Both the position numbers and the translations under genes were made by a program. A DNA stretch of 64,000 nt, taken from contig NZ_KB905692.1 in assembly GCF_000380985.1 (NCBI RefSeq), forward strand, positions 1 to 64,000, written 5' to 3'. Below, piece by piece: positions 46,083 to 55,467 of this stretch (within the stretch, counting starts at the first letter, position 1; the number at the start of each line of letters is the position of its first letter). This stretch comes from Proteiniphilum acetatigenes DSM 18083. Its GTDB lineage: Bacteria; Bacteroidota; Bacteroidia; Bacteroidales; Dysgonomonadaceae. Under the pieces are notes generated by a model that was not told the origin of the DNA, did not search any database, and was given only the letters and a program-made list of their open reading frames with translations.

Positions 46083-48122
46083 ATGTCGAATATGCAAATA
46101 ATCAAATTTATTACTCTAATTCTCTCGCTTCCGGTGATCCTTTTATCGTGTGGAGTCTCACAAGAGAACAGGGATGGCTCCACGGAAGAGAGTTACTACA
46201 GAGACCTCTTTTCCGACACATGGGTAGCCACCGATGCTATTGGCCGGGAGATGCCCGGCCATCAGGAAGTAGGTGATGTAAAAAAAGATCAAAGAAGGGT
46301 GGTCGGTATCTTCTATATAACGTGGCATACCCAGGGACTGGCAAATCTGGAACAACCCTATAATGCAGATGTAACCAAAATATTGAAGAAAGATCCCTCT
46401 GCCCGAATCAAAGCAGACCACCCGCTATGGTACACTAACTCCTATCATTGGGGAGAACCGGAAATGGGTTATTTCCTGAGTCAGGACGACTATGTGATCC
46501 GCAAGGATATGTCGATGCTCGCAGATGCCGGTGTGGACATACTCATTATGGATGTAACAAACGCGGTCAGATACTGGGATGAGTGGGATGTCACTTTCCG
46601 TATCATGCAGGAGATGAAAAAAGAGGGAAACAAAGTACCCCAATTCGCATTCTGGTCTTTTAACGGTCCCTCTATCACAGTAGTACAAGACCTCTATGAC
46701 AAGGTTTACAAAGAGGGCAAATACAGTGACCTCTGGTTTTACTGGGATGGCAAGCCCCTGCTGCTCTACAATGGAACACCGTCGCTCGATGCGAACAGAG
46801 GAGGAATCCAGCACCCTAATCCCCATTATGACCCTGCTGCAGCCACAGATCCCGATCATCCTCATTATCAGGATCCTGATTATGCGGAGGAGTTTTATCA
46901 GGATTATACCAATGAAGTGAAAGAGTTTTTCACCCTGCGGACAATGTGGTGGGGATACTATGAATGGGGCGGGAAACGTTTTATCGGTACTGAAGACAAC
47001 TGGAGTTTCGGTTACAGTATGGCGGATCAGCGTATAAAGAGTCTTCCCCCCGAACAACTTCTCTCATTGCATAACGGCAAAAGGGAACAGGCGGCAGTCA
47101 CCACAGCACAGCATCCCGTTACCATGACCGATGAAAATATGGGAGTAGGAAAATCATGGTCCAGAGAGTTTGGCCAGCCTGAACTCAATGAACAGGACAT
47201 GCCCAAATCGGCGTATGTCCCATGGTTGGGGAAAGAGGTTGAAAACCCGACAGATTACGGCATCTATTTTCAGGAAAGATGGGATGAAGCACTTGAAGCC
47301 AATCCCGAATTTCTCTATATCAACGACTGGAATGAATGGACTGCCGGAAAATATCAACCCGATGGCGGAGGGACCATTCCCTGGCTGGGCAGAGACAACC
47401 CCTTCTTTTTTGTAGACCAGTACAATGCCGAATTTAATCGTGGCATTCAACCGATGAAAGGAGGTTATACCGATAACTACTACATGCAAATGGCACAGAA
47501 TATCAGGAGGTATAAGGGTGTACGTCCTATCCCTGAACAAAAAGGATTTGATAGGATCGTGATCGATGGAAATTTCAGTGATTGGGGAAAGATCAGAAAT
47601 GAATTCAGGGATACCAGGGGAGATACCTATCACAGAGATGCCATAGGGTATGCCGGGATCAGGTATGTCAACAACTCGGGCAGGAATGATATCATTACCG
47701 GTAAGGCCGCAGTTGGCAAAGAGAATATCTACTTCTACGTGGAAACGGCGGAACCTCTTACTCCACATACAGATAAGAACTGGATGCTTTTACTGATAGA
47801 TGCAGACAACGACTCCAAGACTGGATGGTATGGCTATGATTATCTGGTTAATCAAAACGTGAAGGGTGAAAATATGACAACACTGATGAAATATGACGGT
47901 CAACAGTGGATCGAAACCGGTGACCTTACTTACCACTACACAGGTAACCAAATGGAGATTGAAATTCCCCGCCGCCTGCTGAATATCAGTCAGGATCAAC
48001 TTGTAATTGATTTTAAATGGAGTGATAATCCGGAAGAACTGGCAGATCCTATCTCTTTCTGCCTGAACGGGGATACCGCACCTAACAGAAGGTTCAATTA
48101 CCGGTTGATATGGAAAAAATAA
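46083..48122 (+). CDS. GH71/GH99-like lipoprotein with C-terminal CBM9-like domain (copy 2)
   Basis: The ATG at 46083 is 2 bp after the GH106 stop and opens a lipoprotein signal (LSLPVILLSCGVS); 46092 is an alternative start. The protein of about 679 residues matches those at 34941 and 49430: RVVGIFYITWHTQGL, MLADAGVDILIMDVTN, FLYINDWNEWTAGKYQ (near residue 413) and a C-terminal domain with IYFYVETAEPL, NWMLLLIDADNDSKTGWYGYDY and LNGDTAPNRRFNYRL. The WNEW motif lacks the second Glu of classical GH99. An extra loop near residues 245-285 is rich in His, Pro and Asp (NPHYDPAAATDPDHPHYQD). Catalysis on, or binding of, the rhamnosylated backbone is inferred. Confidence 0.8.
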   Translation: MSNMQIIKFITLILSLPVILLSCGVSQENRDGSTEESYYRDLFSDTWVATDAIGREMPGHQEVGDVKKDQRRVVGIFYITWHTQGLANLEQPYNADVTKILKKDPSARIKADHPLWYTNSYHWGEPEMGYFLSQDDYVIRKDMSMLADAGVDILIMDVTNAVRYWDEWDVTFRIMQEMKKEGNKVPQFAFWSFNGPSITVVQDLYDKVYKEGKYSDLWFYWDGKPLLLYNGTPSLDANRGGIQHPNPHYDPAAATDPDHPHYQDPDYAEEFYQDYTNEVKEFFTLRTMWWGYYEWGGKRFIGTEDNWSFGYSMADQRIKSLPPEQLLSLHNGKREQAAVTTAQHPVTMTDENMGVGKSWSREFGQPELNEQDMPKSAYVPWLGKEVENPTDYGIYFQERWDEALEANPEFLYINDWNEWTAGKYQPDGGGTIPWLGRDNPFFFVDQYNAEFNRGIQPMKGGYTDNYYMQMAQNIRRYKGVRPIPEQKGFDRIVIDGNFSDWGKIRNEFRDTRGDTYHRDAIGYAGIRYVNNSGRNDIITGKAAVGKENIYFYVETAEPLTPHTDKNWMLLLIDADNDSKTGWYGYDYLVNQNVKGENMTTLMKYDGQQWIETGDLTYHYTGNQMEIEIPRRLLNISQDQLVIDFKWSDNPEELADPISFCLNGDTAPNRRFNYRLIWKK

Positions 48123-48141
48123 AACAATCATATAAAACACT

Positions 48142-48188
48142 CATAAGATACAAGTTCACACGAGACTATGATTAAAAAATATCTTATG
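48142..48188 (+). promoter_or_regulatory. 9-bp stem hairpin between GH99-like genes
   Basis: CATAAGATA at 48142-48150 pairs exactly with TATCTTATG at 48180-48188 across a 29-nt loop. It lies in the 104-bp gap between two co-directional genes and may be a processing or stability element. There is a T-run only some 25 bp later, so a terminator is unlikely. Confidence 0.35.
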
Positions 48189-48226
48189 TCTTGATTCTTG
48201 GTTCTTGAGTCTATTTTTTTAATTGT

Positions 48227-49414
48227 ATGAAACATTTTTCTCAGTTCTTTATCCTTTTTACAGCGATTGTTTTCCTCTCTTCCTGTTCGGAGAATAAAAA
48301 ACAAAACGTAAAAGAGAGCGATTACACAATTGCAGCCTTTTACTGGCCTGCCTATCATTATGAGCCACGATCGGAATTCCTTTTCCCGGAGAAAACCGGT
48401 GAATGGGAAATCATCCGCAATGCCGTCCCAAAAGAGGAAAGGCATCAACAACCCAAGGTGCCGCTCTGGGGATATCTCGATGAAGCAAATCCCAAAGATA
48501 TGGACTTGAAAATCTCCACAGCACTCGAATACGGTGTAAATACATTTATTTTCGACTGGTATTGGTTCGAAAAGGCACCTTTTCTTGAAAGTTGCATCAA
48601 CGATGGTTTTCTTAAAGCGAACAATGACCGGATGAACTTCTATCTTATGTGGGCCAATCACGATGCCACCACCTACTGGGACGTAAACAATCCTCGTGTA
48701 GACTCGGTTTACTGGGATGGAGAAGTGGACAGGGAGCAGTTTGATATAATAGTGGACCGGGTGATCTCCAACTATTTCAAAGAACCATCCTATTTTAAAA
48801 TCGATGGCGAGCCGGTCTTCTGTATCTATGAGTTGAACACACTGATCAATGGACTGGGAGGACCGGAAAAGACAAAAGAAGCACTTGACTATTTCAGGCA
48901 AAAAACCGTGGAAGCCGGTTTCCCCGGACTTCATCTACAAAGTATTTTATGGGAAGCGCTACCCTCCACCATTGAAGGTGTTCCCGGTGATCCGATCAAA
49001 AGTCAGGATGATGTACTGAGTTATTTCGGTTTTAAGAGCCTGACAAACTATTGTTGGGCACACCTTCAAAATCCGGATGGAGATTACGAGGTATGGGGGG
49101 ATGCTTCCACTGATATGTGGGGCGGATTTAGAGATCAGTTCTCCATGACTTACTATCCCAACATCACCGTAAGCTGGGATGCCAATCCCCGATTCCCTTT
49201 CAAGGCAGGGTATATCAATAACTCAACTCCTCAGAAATTTGAGAAGTACCTGATAAAAGCCAGGAATTATGTCGACGAGAACGCTATTAAGCCGAAAATT
49301 ATCACCATCAATGCATGGAATGAATGGTCTGAAGGAAGTTACCTGGAACCTGACATCACATGGGGATACGGTTATCTGGAAGCAGTAAGAAATGTATTCG
49401 GCAGTGCCAATTAA
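48227..49414 (+). CDS. GH99/WbsX-like TIM-barrel lipoprotein
   Basis: The 395-residue lipoprotein (TAIVFLSSCSEN) is a single GH99/WbsX-type barrel: YTIAAFYWPAYHYEPRSE at the N-terminus, VPLWGYLDEANPKDMDLKI, VNTFIFDWYWFEKAPFLE and NAWNEWSEGSYLEPD (near residue 361). Unlike the three other GH99-like proteins here, it keeps both Glu residues of the WNEW-x-EG motif used by GH99 endo-acting enzymes, which cleave alpha-mannosidic or related bonds through an epoxide-type mechanism. WbsX relatives have also been annotated as glycosyltransferases in O-antigen loci, but the lipoprotein signal here argues for a hydrolase. It has no CBM9-like extension. Confidence 0.82.
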   Translation: MKHFSQFFILFTAIVFLSSCSENKKQNVKESDYTIAAFYWPAYHYEPRSEFLFPEKTGEWEIIRNAVPKEERHQQPKVPLWGYLDEANPKDMDLKISTALEYGVNTFIFDWYWFEKAPFLESCINDGFLKANNDRMNFYLMWANHDATTYWDVNNPRVDSVYWDGEVDREQFDIIVDRVISNYFKEPSYFKIDGEPVFCIYELNTLINGLGGPEKTKEALDYFRQKTVEAGFPGLHLQSILWEALPSTIEGVPGDPIKSQDDVLSYFGFKSLTNYCWAHLQNPDGDYEVWGDASTDMWGGFRDQFSMTYYPNITVSWDANPRFPFKAGYINNSTPQKFEKYLIKARNYVDENAIKPKIITINAWNEWSEGSYLEPDITWGYGYLEAVRNVFGSAN

Positions 49415-49429
49415 CTTTTATTTAATCGT

Positions 49430-51238
49430 ATGAAATCGATATACTTCTTTTTTCTATTTTTCCTCGCAATTCTCACTTTGAGCAGTTCCGACAGAAAGAA
49501 TGATCCTGTGGTGCACACCCCTCTCCTTTCCAAACAGGAAACGAAAACAATAGATCTTATTCAACCGTTGGCAGGATGTGATGAGTTAGGCAGAATACTT
49601 CCGGAACATGAGGAAGTAGGTGATATCAGGGGAAACAGGAATGTTGGTATGTTTTATTTCCTCTGGCAGGGAGATAATGCCTCTAAAACATCAGAACAAA
49701 AATGGGATCTAAGTAAGATCATTCCCAGTCACCCGGAAGTACTCGAAAAAGGGGATCACGAAAACTGGGGATCACGTCAGAGAGGACGTTATTATTTCTG
49801 GGGAGAACCGATTTATGGCTACTACAGGGGAGATGATTACTGGGTACATCTGAGAAATATGCAGTTATTGACCGATGCACAAGTAGACTTCCTGATAATT
49901 GACGCTACAAACACACTCATCTATGAAGAGCAATCGGATGCTTTGATGAGGGCCATTCGAACTCTTCAACAACAGGGCAGGAATCCGCCCAAAATAGTCT
50001 ATTACACCAATACAGAATCGGGAAAAACAATGCAAAAGATTTATGATGCATTTTATCGATTGGACGCACCAATCCGATACCCTGAAACTTGGTACTATCT
50101 GGAAGGAAAACCCCTTATCATCGGGAGGACCAAAGAGGTCGACGGAAAAGAGTTCCAACCCTTTTTTACTTTTAGGGAATCACAATGGCCCAATGAACCA
50201 ATCCAGGATAACGGATGGCCATGGATTGATTTTATCAGGCCGCAGCATGTATACAAAAACCGGAGGGGAGAAAGGGAAATCATCAATGTGTCGGTATGCC
50301 AGCACCCTGATCCGGGAGCGGGAATGGGGGGTTCTGCTTTTTATGGCAACAAGAACAATTGGGGACGTAGTTATCGAAATGGCAACCCGGGTAATCCGGA
50401 AAAGGATATTCTCTACGGATATAATTTTCAGGAACAGTGGGATTATGCCCTTCAACAGGATGTTCCTTTTGTGTTTATCACCGGATGGAACGAGTGGATA
50501 GCCGGAAGATGGGGCAGCACGGATGGAAATCCGGAGCACTCCTACTTCTGCGACCAGGCTGATCCGGAATACAGCAGAGACATAGAACCCACAATGACAG
50601 CCGGATTAAAAGACAACTACTATATGCAGATGGTGGCAAACATCCGGAAATACAAGGGTATGAATCCTGTACAAAAAGCCGGTAACGAAAAGAGTATCAA
50701 AGGATGGAACAACTGGGAAGAAGTTACCCCGGTCTATACAGACTATAAAGAGGACACTGAAAAAAGAGATCATCCATCGGCAGTAATCAATCCTCATATC
50801 CAATACACTAACACCACCGGCAGAAATGATTTCACAATACTGAAAGTAGCAAGAGACCGAAAAACGATCTATTTTCTTGCAGAGACTGCCAAACCGATTA
50901 TCAATAGTAATGACGAACAGTGGATGAGGCTCTATATCAACAGCGACAGAGATCACACTACCGGATGGATGGGATATGACTTTAGAATCAATGCGGGAAC
51001 ACACTTGCAACAGTATACCGATGGGCAATGGAAGACAATCAGTAAAATCACAGTCAAAACGGAAGGAAACAAACTTATGTATAGTTTTCCCTTGAAAACA
51101 ATTTCCGGCCGCAAAGGTGAACTCAATTTTGAATTTAAATGGTCTGACAATATGCAAACCGAAGATCCGATGGATTGGTATATCAACGGCGATGTGGCGC
51201 CTGAAGGACGATTTAATTATATATATCAGACTAAGTAA
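49430..51238 (+). CDS. GH71/GH99-like protein with C-terminal CBM9-like domain (copy 3)
   Basis: The 602-residue exported protein (signal peptide FFFLFFLAILTLSSS; no lipobox Cys) begins 15 bp after the WbsX-like gene. It shares the architecture of copies 1 and 2: VGMFYFLWQGDNASK, MQLLTDAQVDFLIIDATN, FVFITGWNEWIAGRWG (near residue 349), and a C-terminal domain with IYFLAETAKP, QWMRLYINSDRDHTTGWMGYDF and INGDVAPEGRFNYIY. The second Glu of the GH99 motif is again replaced (WIAG). It is the last gene of the + strand locus and faces the - strand operon across a long hairpin. Confidence 0.8.
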   Translation: MKSIYFFFLFFLAILTLSSSDRKNDPVVHTPLLSKQETKTIDLIQPLAGCDELGRILPEHEEVGDIRGNRNVGMFYFLWQGDNASKTSEQKWDLSKIIPSHPEVLEKGDHENWGSRQRGRYYFWGEPIYGYYRGDDYWVHLRNMQLLTDAQVDFLIIDATNTLIYEEQSDALMRAIRTLQQQGRNPPKIVYYTNTESGKTMQKIYDAFYRLDAPIRYPETWYYLEGKPLIIGRTKEVDGKEFQPFFTFRESQWPNEPIQDNGWPWIDFIRPQHVYKNRRGEREIINVSVCQHPDPGAGMGGSAFYGNKNNWGRSYRNGNPGNPEKDILYGYNFQEQWDYALQQDVPFVFITGWNEWIAGRWGSTDGNPEHSYFCDQADPEYSRDIEPTMTAGLKDNYYMQMVANIRKYKGMNPVQKAGNEKSIKGWNNWEEVTPVYTDYKEDTEKRDHPSAVINPHIQYTNTTGRNDFTILKVARDRKTIYFLAETAKPIINSNDEQWMRLYINSDRDHTTGWMGYDFRINAGTHLQQYTDGQWKTISKITVKTEGNKLMYSFPLKTISGRKGELNFEFKWSDNMQTEDPMDWYINGDVAPEGRFNYIYQTK

Positions 51239-51368
51239 ATCAAATACTTTTCTTTATGTGTAAAAGTTTAGACTTGATTGACTGGTCATCCCATCCTCAT
51301 CCCCCGATCAAAACCAAACAGTTACCCTTTATTCTGTTATAAAATACCCTTTTGAGCCCACTGGAGTA

Positions 51369-51425
51369 CTTAGAAGCCAACTTCGAAAAGTACGATTTGC
51401 ATTCTTTCGAACTTTGGCTTCTAAG
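51369..51425. terminator. bidirectional terminator hairpin between convergent operons
   Basis: CTTAGAAGCCAA-C-TTCGAAA at 51369-51388 pairs with TTTCGAA-CT-TTGGCTTCTAAG at 51405-51425, an almost continuous 19-bp stem. It lies between the stop of the GH99-like gene (51238) and that of the - strand gene (51441), the expected place for a shared terminator. No other feature was seen in the 202-bp gap. Confidence 0.75.
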
Positions 51426-51440
51426 ACTTTTGATGAACCT

Positions 51441-53561
51441 CTATTCTACTATCCAGGATGATTCCTCCATCGCTTTTTTCATATCCAACATAGTATGAGT
51501 ATAATCCCAAAAACTTTCCTCTTTATCAGTTAATATTAGGGATAATAAGATCCATGGCTGTGACCAACCGGCCAATGTGGACCAAACACCCCAACCGGCA
51601 TCGGCGTTTGAACCCCAATAATCCCATCTGTTATAATCAAAACCTCTGAACCATGCCCCGGCGATGTCTGGGTGACGATCACTCGTTACCTGAATTCTTA
51701 TAAGATATTCTGCCAATTTATCACGAGCAGCTTTAATTTGTATATTATCAGTGGCATAATATGCCTCGTTTAATCCGAAAATGGCAAAATTGCAGGTATA
51801 TAAACTACAAGAAGCGGGGTCTCCTTCGTTAAAGATCAAAGGCGCTTCATATACACCATATTGATCATTAGATATGGTTTTTCCCAGATCAACTTTACCA
51901 TTGTCCCCGAAACTTTCCCGAATTCCTCCGGATTCTACCTGATATTTTAATATATCCGATACCATCAACTCTAACCATTCTCTGTGAAGAGGCGTATCTT
52001 CGACACGCACCAACCATGCCAAAGGTAAAATCATTCGCGCTCTTTCAATTTGAATACTTTGCACACATCTCCAATTATCCGGATAATTGTCCATCATCAT
52101 TTTTATGCCCGCCTTTGCTTTTTCCAAGAGTGGTCCATATTGGGTTTGTTTATAAAGCCAGAGATAATTAGCCCAAAGCCATGATTCAAAATGAGCGCTC
52201 AAATGGGTTAATTCTGAGCCCTGATACACTTCTAGCCCTCTTTCAATAATATCACCTTCATTAAGCCTTTCTCCCTGAAAACCATATTTACCCGACAGGC
52301 GATAATTAGCCAGTATTCCTTCGACAATTTTATTGTTCCAGTGCTGTTTATTTAAAAATGCAGAGGCTCCTATCGTAGCAAGGAGGGTCCGTGCATTGTC
52401 GTCACCGTAAAACACATACGGATGGGTAACAGACCAACCGATTAAGCCGTATGATTTACTCAGTTTATCATTGCGTGGTCCATTGCGAAGAATGGATGAA
52501 TCATAGAGATAATACAATAGATTACCGGGAACAGAATCCATTCTATGCAAATATCTTCCTCCAGCAGCAAGTGCCATTGCCGATTCGGCCTGTACGTCAG
52601 CTCTCATCCAATAACGATATTCCTGAGTGCCGTCATAATTTATCCTGGATGCATGACCTTCCAAAATCCCATTCGAGCCATCTCCTCTTTTTTTATCATT
52701 GCCTACAGGAGGGCCAAAAGGAAATGTACCATCTCCCTGATATTTTTTCCACTCACCCTCCCAGGAAGGATCCAATAACAGGTTCGATGAATAATACCAA
52801 TTGTGACCATTTTCTATACATTGAACAATCGCCTCGGGATTCAATTTCTCATTTTTTCCGTACATGGGCTTCGGATCCTGTTCCCATTTTATCAACTCAA
52901 GCGAGTTACCGGTCAACCATCCGAGGATCTTTTCCCATATGATCTCCATAGTTTTATGCGGTCCATAACGGGCTGTACTGAAATTTGACAAACAAGAAGC
53001 AGCAATCAGTATATTCTTTTCCTTGAAAAGAAGTGGATAAACGGTGGTATTGGTTAATCCATATTCAGCGAAGTCAAATCCCGCAACTTTGGCATAGCAA
53101 AGCAATGTATCGGTAACATTGTATATCATTCTGATATGACAATCGTTTACGCTAAATATGCTCATGGAAGGAAGCTTTTCCCCGAAAAAATCGGAATAGA
53201 CGATTCCTCTTTCCAACAACCCTTTGTGTACGACCGAATCCATGGAATGATTGGGTAAATACGTGGGATATTCAATATATACTCTGATATTTTTCTTAAA
53301 AAACTGTTTGTAACTATCAGGTGAGATATCAACCGTTTTATGGGGGTAACCAGGAGATGTAATTATCGCGACATCACCTTGTTTACACTGCTTTGCAATC
53401 TCATCAATGGATGAGACGGATATAAATGGAATTTCATTTATGGTCAATAGCTGGTAGAGGTCATTTGATTTTTCTCCGTAGAAATACAGTCGGGATTTTG
53501 CCATTATACTGAAAGTCGTTATAATGAACAAAAATGTGAGACAGATTACTTTTTCTTTCAT
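51441..53561 (-). CDS. Exported alpha/alpha-toroid putative glycoside hydrolase (paralogue A)
   Basis: The 706-residue protein has a signal peptide (LTFLFIITTFSIMA). An N-terminal domain of about 230 residues is alpha/beta and resembles a Rossmann or amidotransferase-like fold (RLYFYGEKSNDLYQLL, VAIITSPGYP). The rest is helical with alternating aromatic motifs: YGLIGWSVTHPYVFYGDDNARTLLA-like sequence (described as YGLIGW and YGDDNARTLL), WLWANYLWLYKQT and, near the C-terminus, AWFRGFDYNRWDYWGSN with DAGWGVWSTLAGWSQPW. Such repeats suggest an (alpha/alpha)6 barrel hydrolase or lyase. It is a clear paralogue of the protein at 60569. I know no family name. As the last gene of the - strand operon it probably acts on the same glycan as GH20. 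Confidence 0.7.
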   Translation of the reverse strand: MKEKVICLTFLFIITTFSIMAKSRLYFYGEKSNDLYQLLTINEIPFISVSSIDEIAKQCKQGDVAIITSPGYPHKTVDISPDSYKQFFKKNIRVYIEYPTYLPNHSMDSVVHKGLLERGIVYSDFFGEKLPSMSIFSVNDCHIRMIYNVTDTLLCYAKVAGFDFAEYGLTNTTVYPLLFKEKNILIAASCLSNFSTARYGPHKTMEIIWEKILGWLTGNSLELIKWEQDPKPMYGKNEKLNPEAIVQCIENGHNWYYSSNLLLDPSWEGEWKKYQGDGTFPFGPPVGNDKKRGDGSNGILEGHASRINYDGTQEYRYWMRADVQAESAMALAAGGRYLHRMDSVPGNLLYYLYDSSILRNGPRNDKLSKSYGLIGWSVTHPYVFYGDDNARTLLATIGASAFLNKQHWNNKIVEGILANYRLSGKYGFQGERLNEGDIIERGLEVYQGSELTHLSAHFESWLWANYLWLYKQTQYGPLLEKAKAGIKMMMDNYPDNWRCVQSIQIERARMILPLAWLVRVEDTPLHREWLELMVSDILKYQVESGGIRESFGDNGKVDLGKTISNDQYGVYEAPLIFNEGDPASCSLYTCNFAIFGLNEAYYATDNIQIKAARDKLAEYLIRIQVTSDRHPDIAGAWFRGFDYNRWDYWGSNADAGWGVWSTLAGWSQPWILLSLILTDKEESFWDYTHTMLDMKKAMEESSWIVE

Positions 53562-53606
53562 GACTTTTTGAATTTATTCTACTATTTCTTTCATAAATAG
53601 TTGTTA

Positions 53607-54473
53607 TTAAATACTCAGATATTTCGTGGCATGGTAGGCAATCAACCCATTCATTGCATCTTTTTCTATATTTCCAAGTTTCATTCCATATTCCCTCACT
53701 ATCCTCTCCAGTATCTCACGGAAATAATAAGCAACAGATCCCACACAATTGAAACTGTATTCCCGGTAGTAAGGATACCTTATCACAATATTCCGGAAAA
53801 AATCCTGAAAAGAATTGTATACCAGATCATAATAGTAATCGGCCTCCTGTAAATGTTTTCCTGCAAACTTCGCAAAAGAGGCACAGTAACGGTTGGCAAT
53901 AGGGTGTTCATAGACTTTGTTCAACAACTCCACCCCTGTCAGTTGAAAAGTATGGAAGAAAGTATGCTTAACTAAATCGGGCATTACCTCCCGGATATAA
54001 TCACCGATCAATTTCTTACCTATATAGCTGCCGCTGCCTTCATCCCCCAACAGAAAGCCAAGTGATTCGATATTAGCTATCACATTTTTTCCATCATAGA
54101 TACAACTGTTGGTACCGGTACCCAGTACGGCGGCAAAACCTTCCCTATCTCCAAGTAATGCGCGGGCTGCAGCAAGCAGGTCAGTCTCTATGGTGATCTG
54201 AGCAGAAGGAAAAAAGCTTCCTATCCCTTCTATCAGGATTCCATCGGTCTCGGAAGAATATCCCCCGCCAGCACTGTAGAAAAAGATCCGTTCTACACGG
54301 TGTTTTTTTTCTTTTACTCCTTCAGGCATATTATTCTCTAAAGATTCATTGATATAGTCACTTCCCACAAAAAAAGGGTGATATCCCTCGGTTTCGAACA
54401 GCGTTTCCTGTCCATTTGGGGTTAACAAGCACCAACTCGTTTTGGTAGATCCTCCATCGGCAATCAGTATCAT
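53607..54473 (-). CDS. BadF/BadG-type ATPase, N-acetylglucosamine or N-acetylmuramate kinase-like
   Basis: The 288-residue cytoplasmic protein belongs to the ASKHA kinase fold: phosphate-1 motif IADGGSTKTSW at the N-terminus, TDLLAAARALLGDREG, phosphate-2 motif LGTGTNSCIYDG and GDEGSGSYIGKKLI. Relatives phosphorylate amino sugars. Its neighbour MurQ acts on MurNAc-6-phosphate, and Tannerella forsythia has a MurNAc kinase (MurK) of this type beside MurQ, so MurNAc or GlcNAc phosphorylation is the best guess. It lies 117 bp downstream of murQ. Substrate cannot be set from sequence alone. Confidence 0.8.
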   Translation of the reverse strand: MILIADGGSTKTSWCLLTPNGQETLFETEGYHPFFVGSDYINESLENNMPEGVKEKKHRVERIFFYSAGGGYSSETDGILIEGIGSFFPSAQITIETDLLAAARALLGDREGFAAVLGTGTNSCIYDGKNVIANIESLGFLLGDEGSGSYIGKKLIGDYIREVMPDLVKHTFFHTFQLTGVELLNKVYEHPIANRYCASFAKFAGKHLQEADYYYDLVYNSFQDFFRNIVIRYPYYREYSFNCVGSVAYYFREILERIVREYGMKLGNIEKDAMNGLIAYHATKYLSI

Positions 54474-54590
54474 GTCAGGGTATTTTTTAGTAAAATATTC
54501 TTATTTACTTTCTTTATATATCAAAAATAGTGTAAAAAACAGCAGCCGTATCACCTTTTGTGTGGATATGTTACATCCATCATATGGAAT

Positions 54591-55409
54591 TTATTTCCCG
54601 GATTGGTGTAATGATTTCAGAGCATTGGCCACACTCCCGTGTTGAAGTAAATAGTCACGCGCCTGATCATAGTCGGTAATATCGGATTTATCCATCAGGA
54701 TGTGAACAGCCCTGTCGGTAATCTTGTGATTGATGAGTTGAACATTGATCATCCTGTTATCCAGAACTCTCCCGAGTTGGATCATAACAGTGGTACTGAT
54801 CATATCAAAGATCATCTTTTGAGAGGTACCTGCTTTCATCCGGGTACTACCGGTAACAAATTCAGGACCGGTAATTATTTCCACGGGATAATCGGACATC
54901 CCAGCAATCGGAGAATCCGGATTGTTTACAATGCAACAGGTAGTGATACCATGTTCTCTGCACATTTTGAGACCGTGCAACACAAACGGTGTGGTTCCGC
55001 TCGCCGAGATACCCACCACAATATCTCTCGATGAGACATTCCTTTCGGTAAGCATCTCCCAGGATTCTTCCGTATCATCCTCCTTTTCCTCCAGCGCTAG
55101 GATCAACTTATCTATTCCTCCGGCCAGTACAGAAAAAATCGTATCATCCTCCATCCCGAAGGTAGTAGGCAGTTCCAGGACATCCAACACGGAGAGTCTC
55201 CCTCCGGTACCGGCTCCCAGATAAATCATTCTTCCCCCCGATTTTACCTTATTTACAACCGCCGTCAATAACCTGTCAAGTTGCGGCTTTGCTGCTTCTA
55301 CAGCCAGTGCAATCTTTTTGTATTCAGTAATCAATCCGGAGGTCAGTTCTTCTATGCCCTTTTTCTCCAGATCACGGTATAACGAAGGTTGTTCAGTAAT
55401 TTTTTCCAT
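54591..55409 (-). CDS. murQ: N-acetylmuramic acid 6-phosphate etherase
   Basis: I start at the ATG at 55409 (272 residues; MEKITEQPSLYRDLEKKG), because the 34 residues of the longer frame do not belong to the family. It has the SIS-domain signature: GGRMIYLGAGTGGRLSVLDV, ELPTTFG, GISASGTTPFVLHGLK and EFVTGSTRMKAGTSQKMI. MurQ cleaves the D-lactyl ether of MurNAc-6-phosphate to give GlcNAc-6-phosphate and lactate, in cell-wall recycling or scavenging. It is a little shorter than the common length of about 300 residues. With the kinase downstream and GH20 upstream, it supports an amino-sugar salvage role for this operon. Confidence 0.9.
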   Translation of the reverse strand: MEKITEQPSLYRDLEKKGIEELTSGLITEYKKIALAVEAAKPQLDRLLTAVVNKVKSGGRMIYLGAGTGGRLSVLDVLELPTTFGMEDDTIFSVLAGGIDKLILALEEKEDDTEESWEMLTERNVSSRDIVVGISASGTTPFVLHGLKMCREHGITTCCIVNNPDSPIAGMSDYPVEIITGPEFVTGSTRMKAGTSQKMIFDMISTTVMIQLGRVLDNRMINVQLINHKITDRAVHILMDKSDITDYDQARDYLLQHGSVANALKSLHQSGK

Positions 55410-55467
55410 ATATATAGTTCTATTCAAAATAAATAATGTGATCGTTTTTCTATAAAGTATAAATTGT

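Noticed and set aside
48181-48226. Near-direct repeats (TTGATTCTTGGTTCTTGAG) as a tandem repeat or regulatory site
   Set aside because: Only two imperfect short units; probably chance or part of the hairpin loop region.
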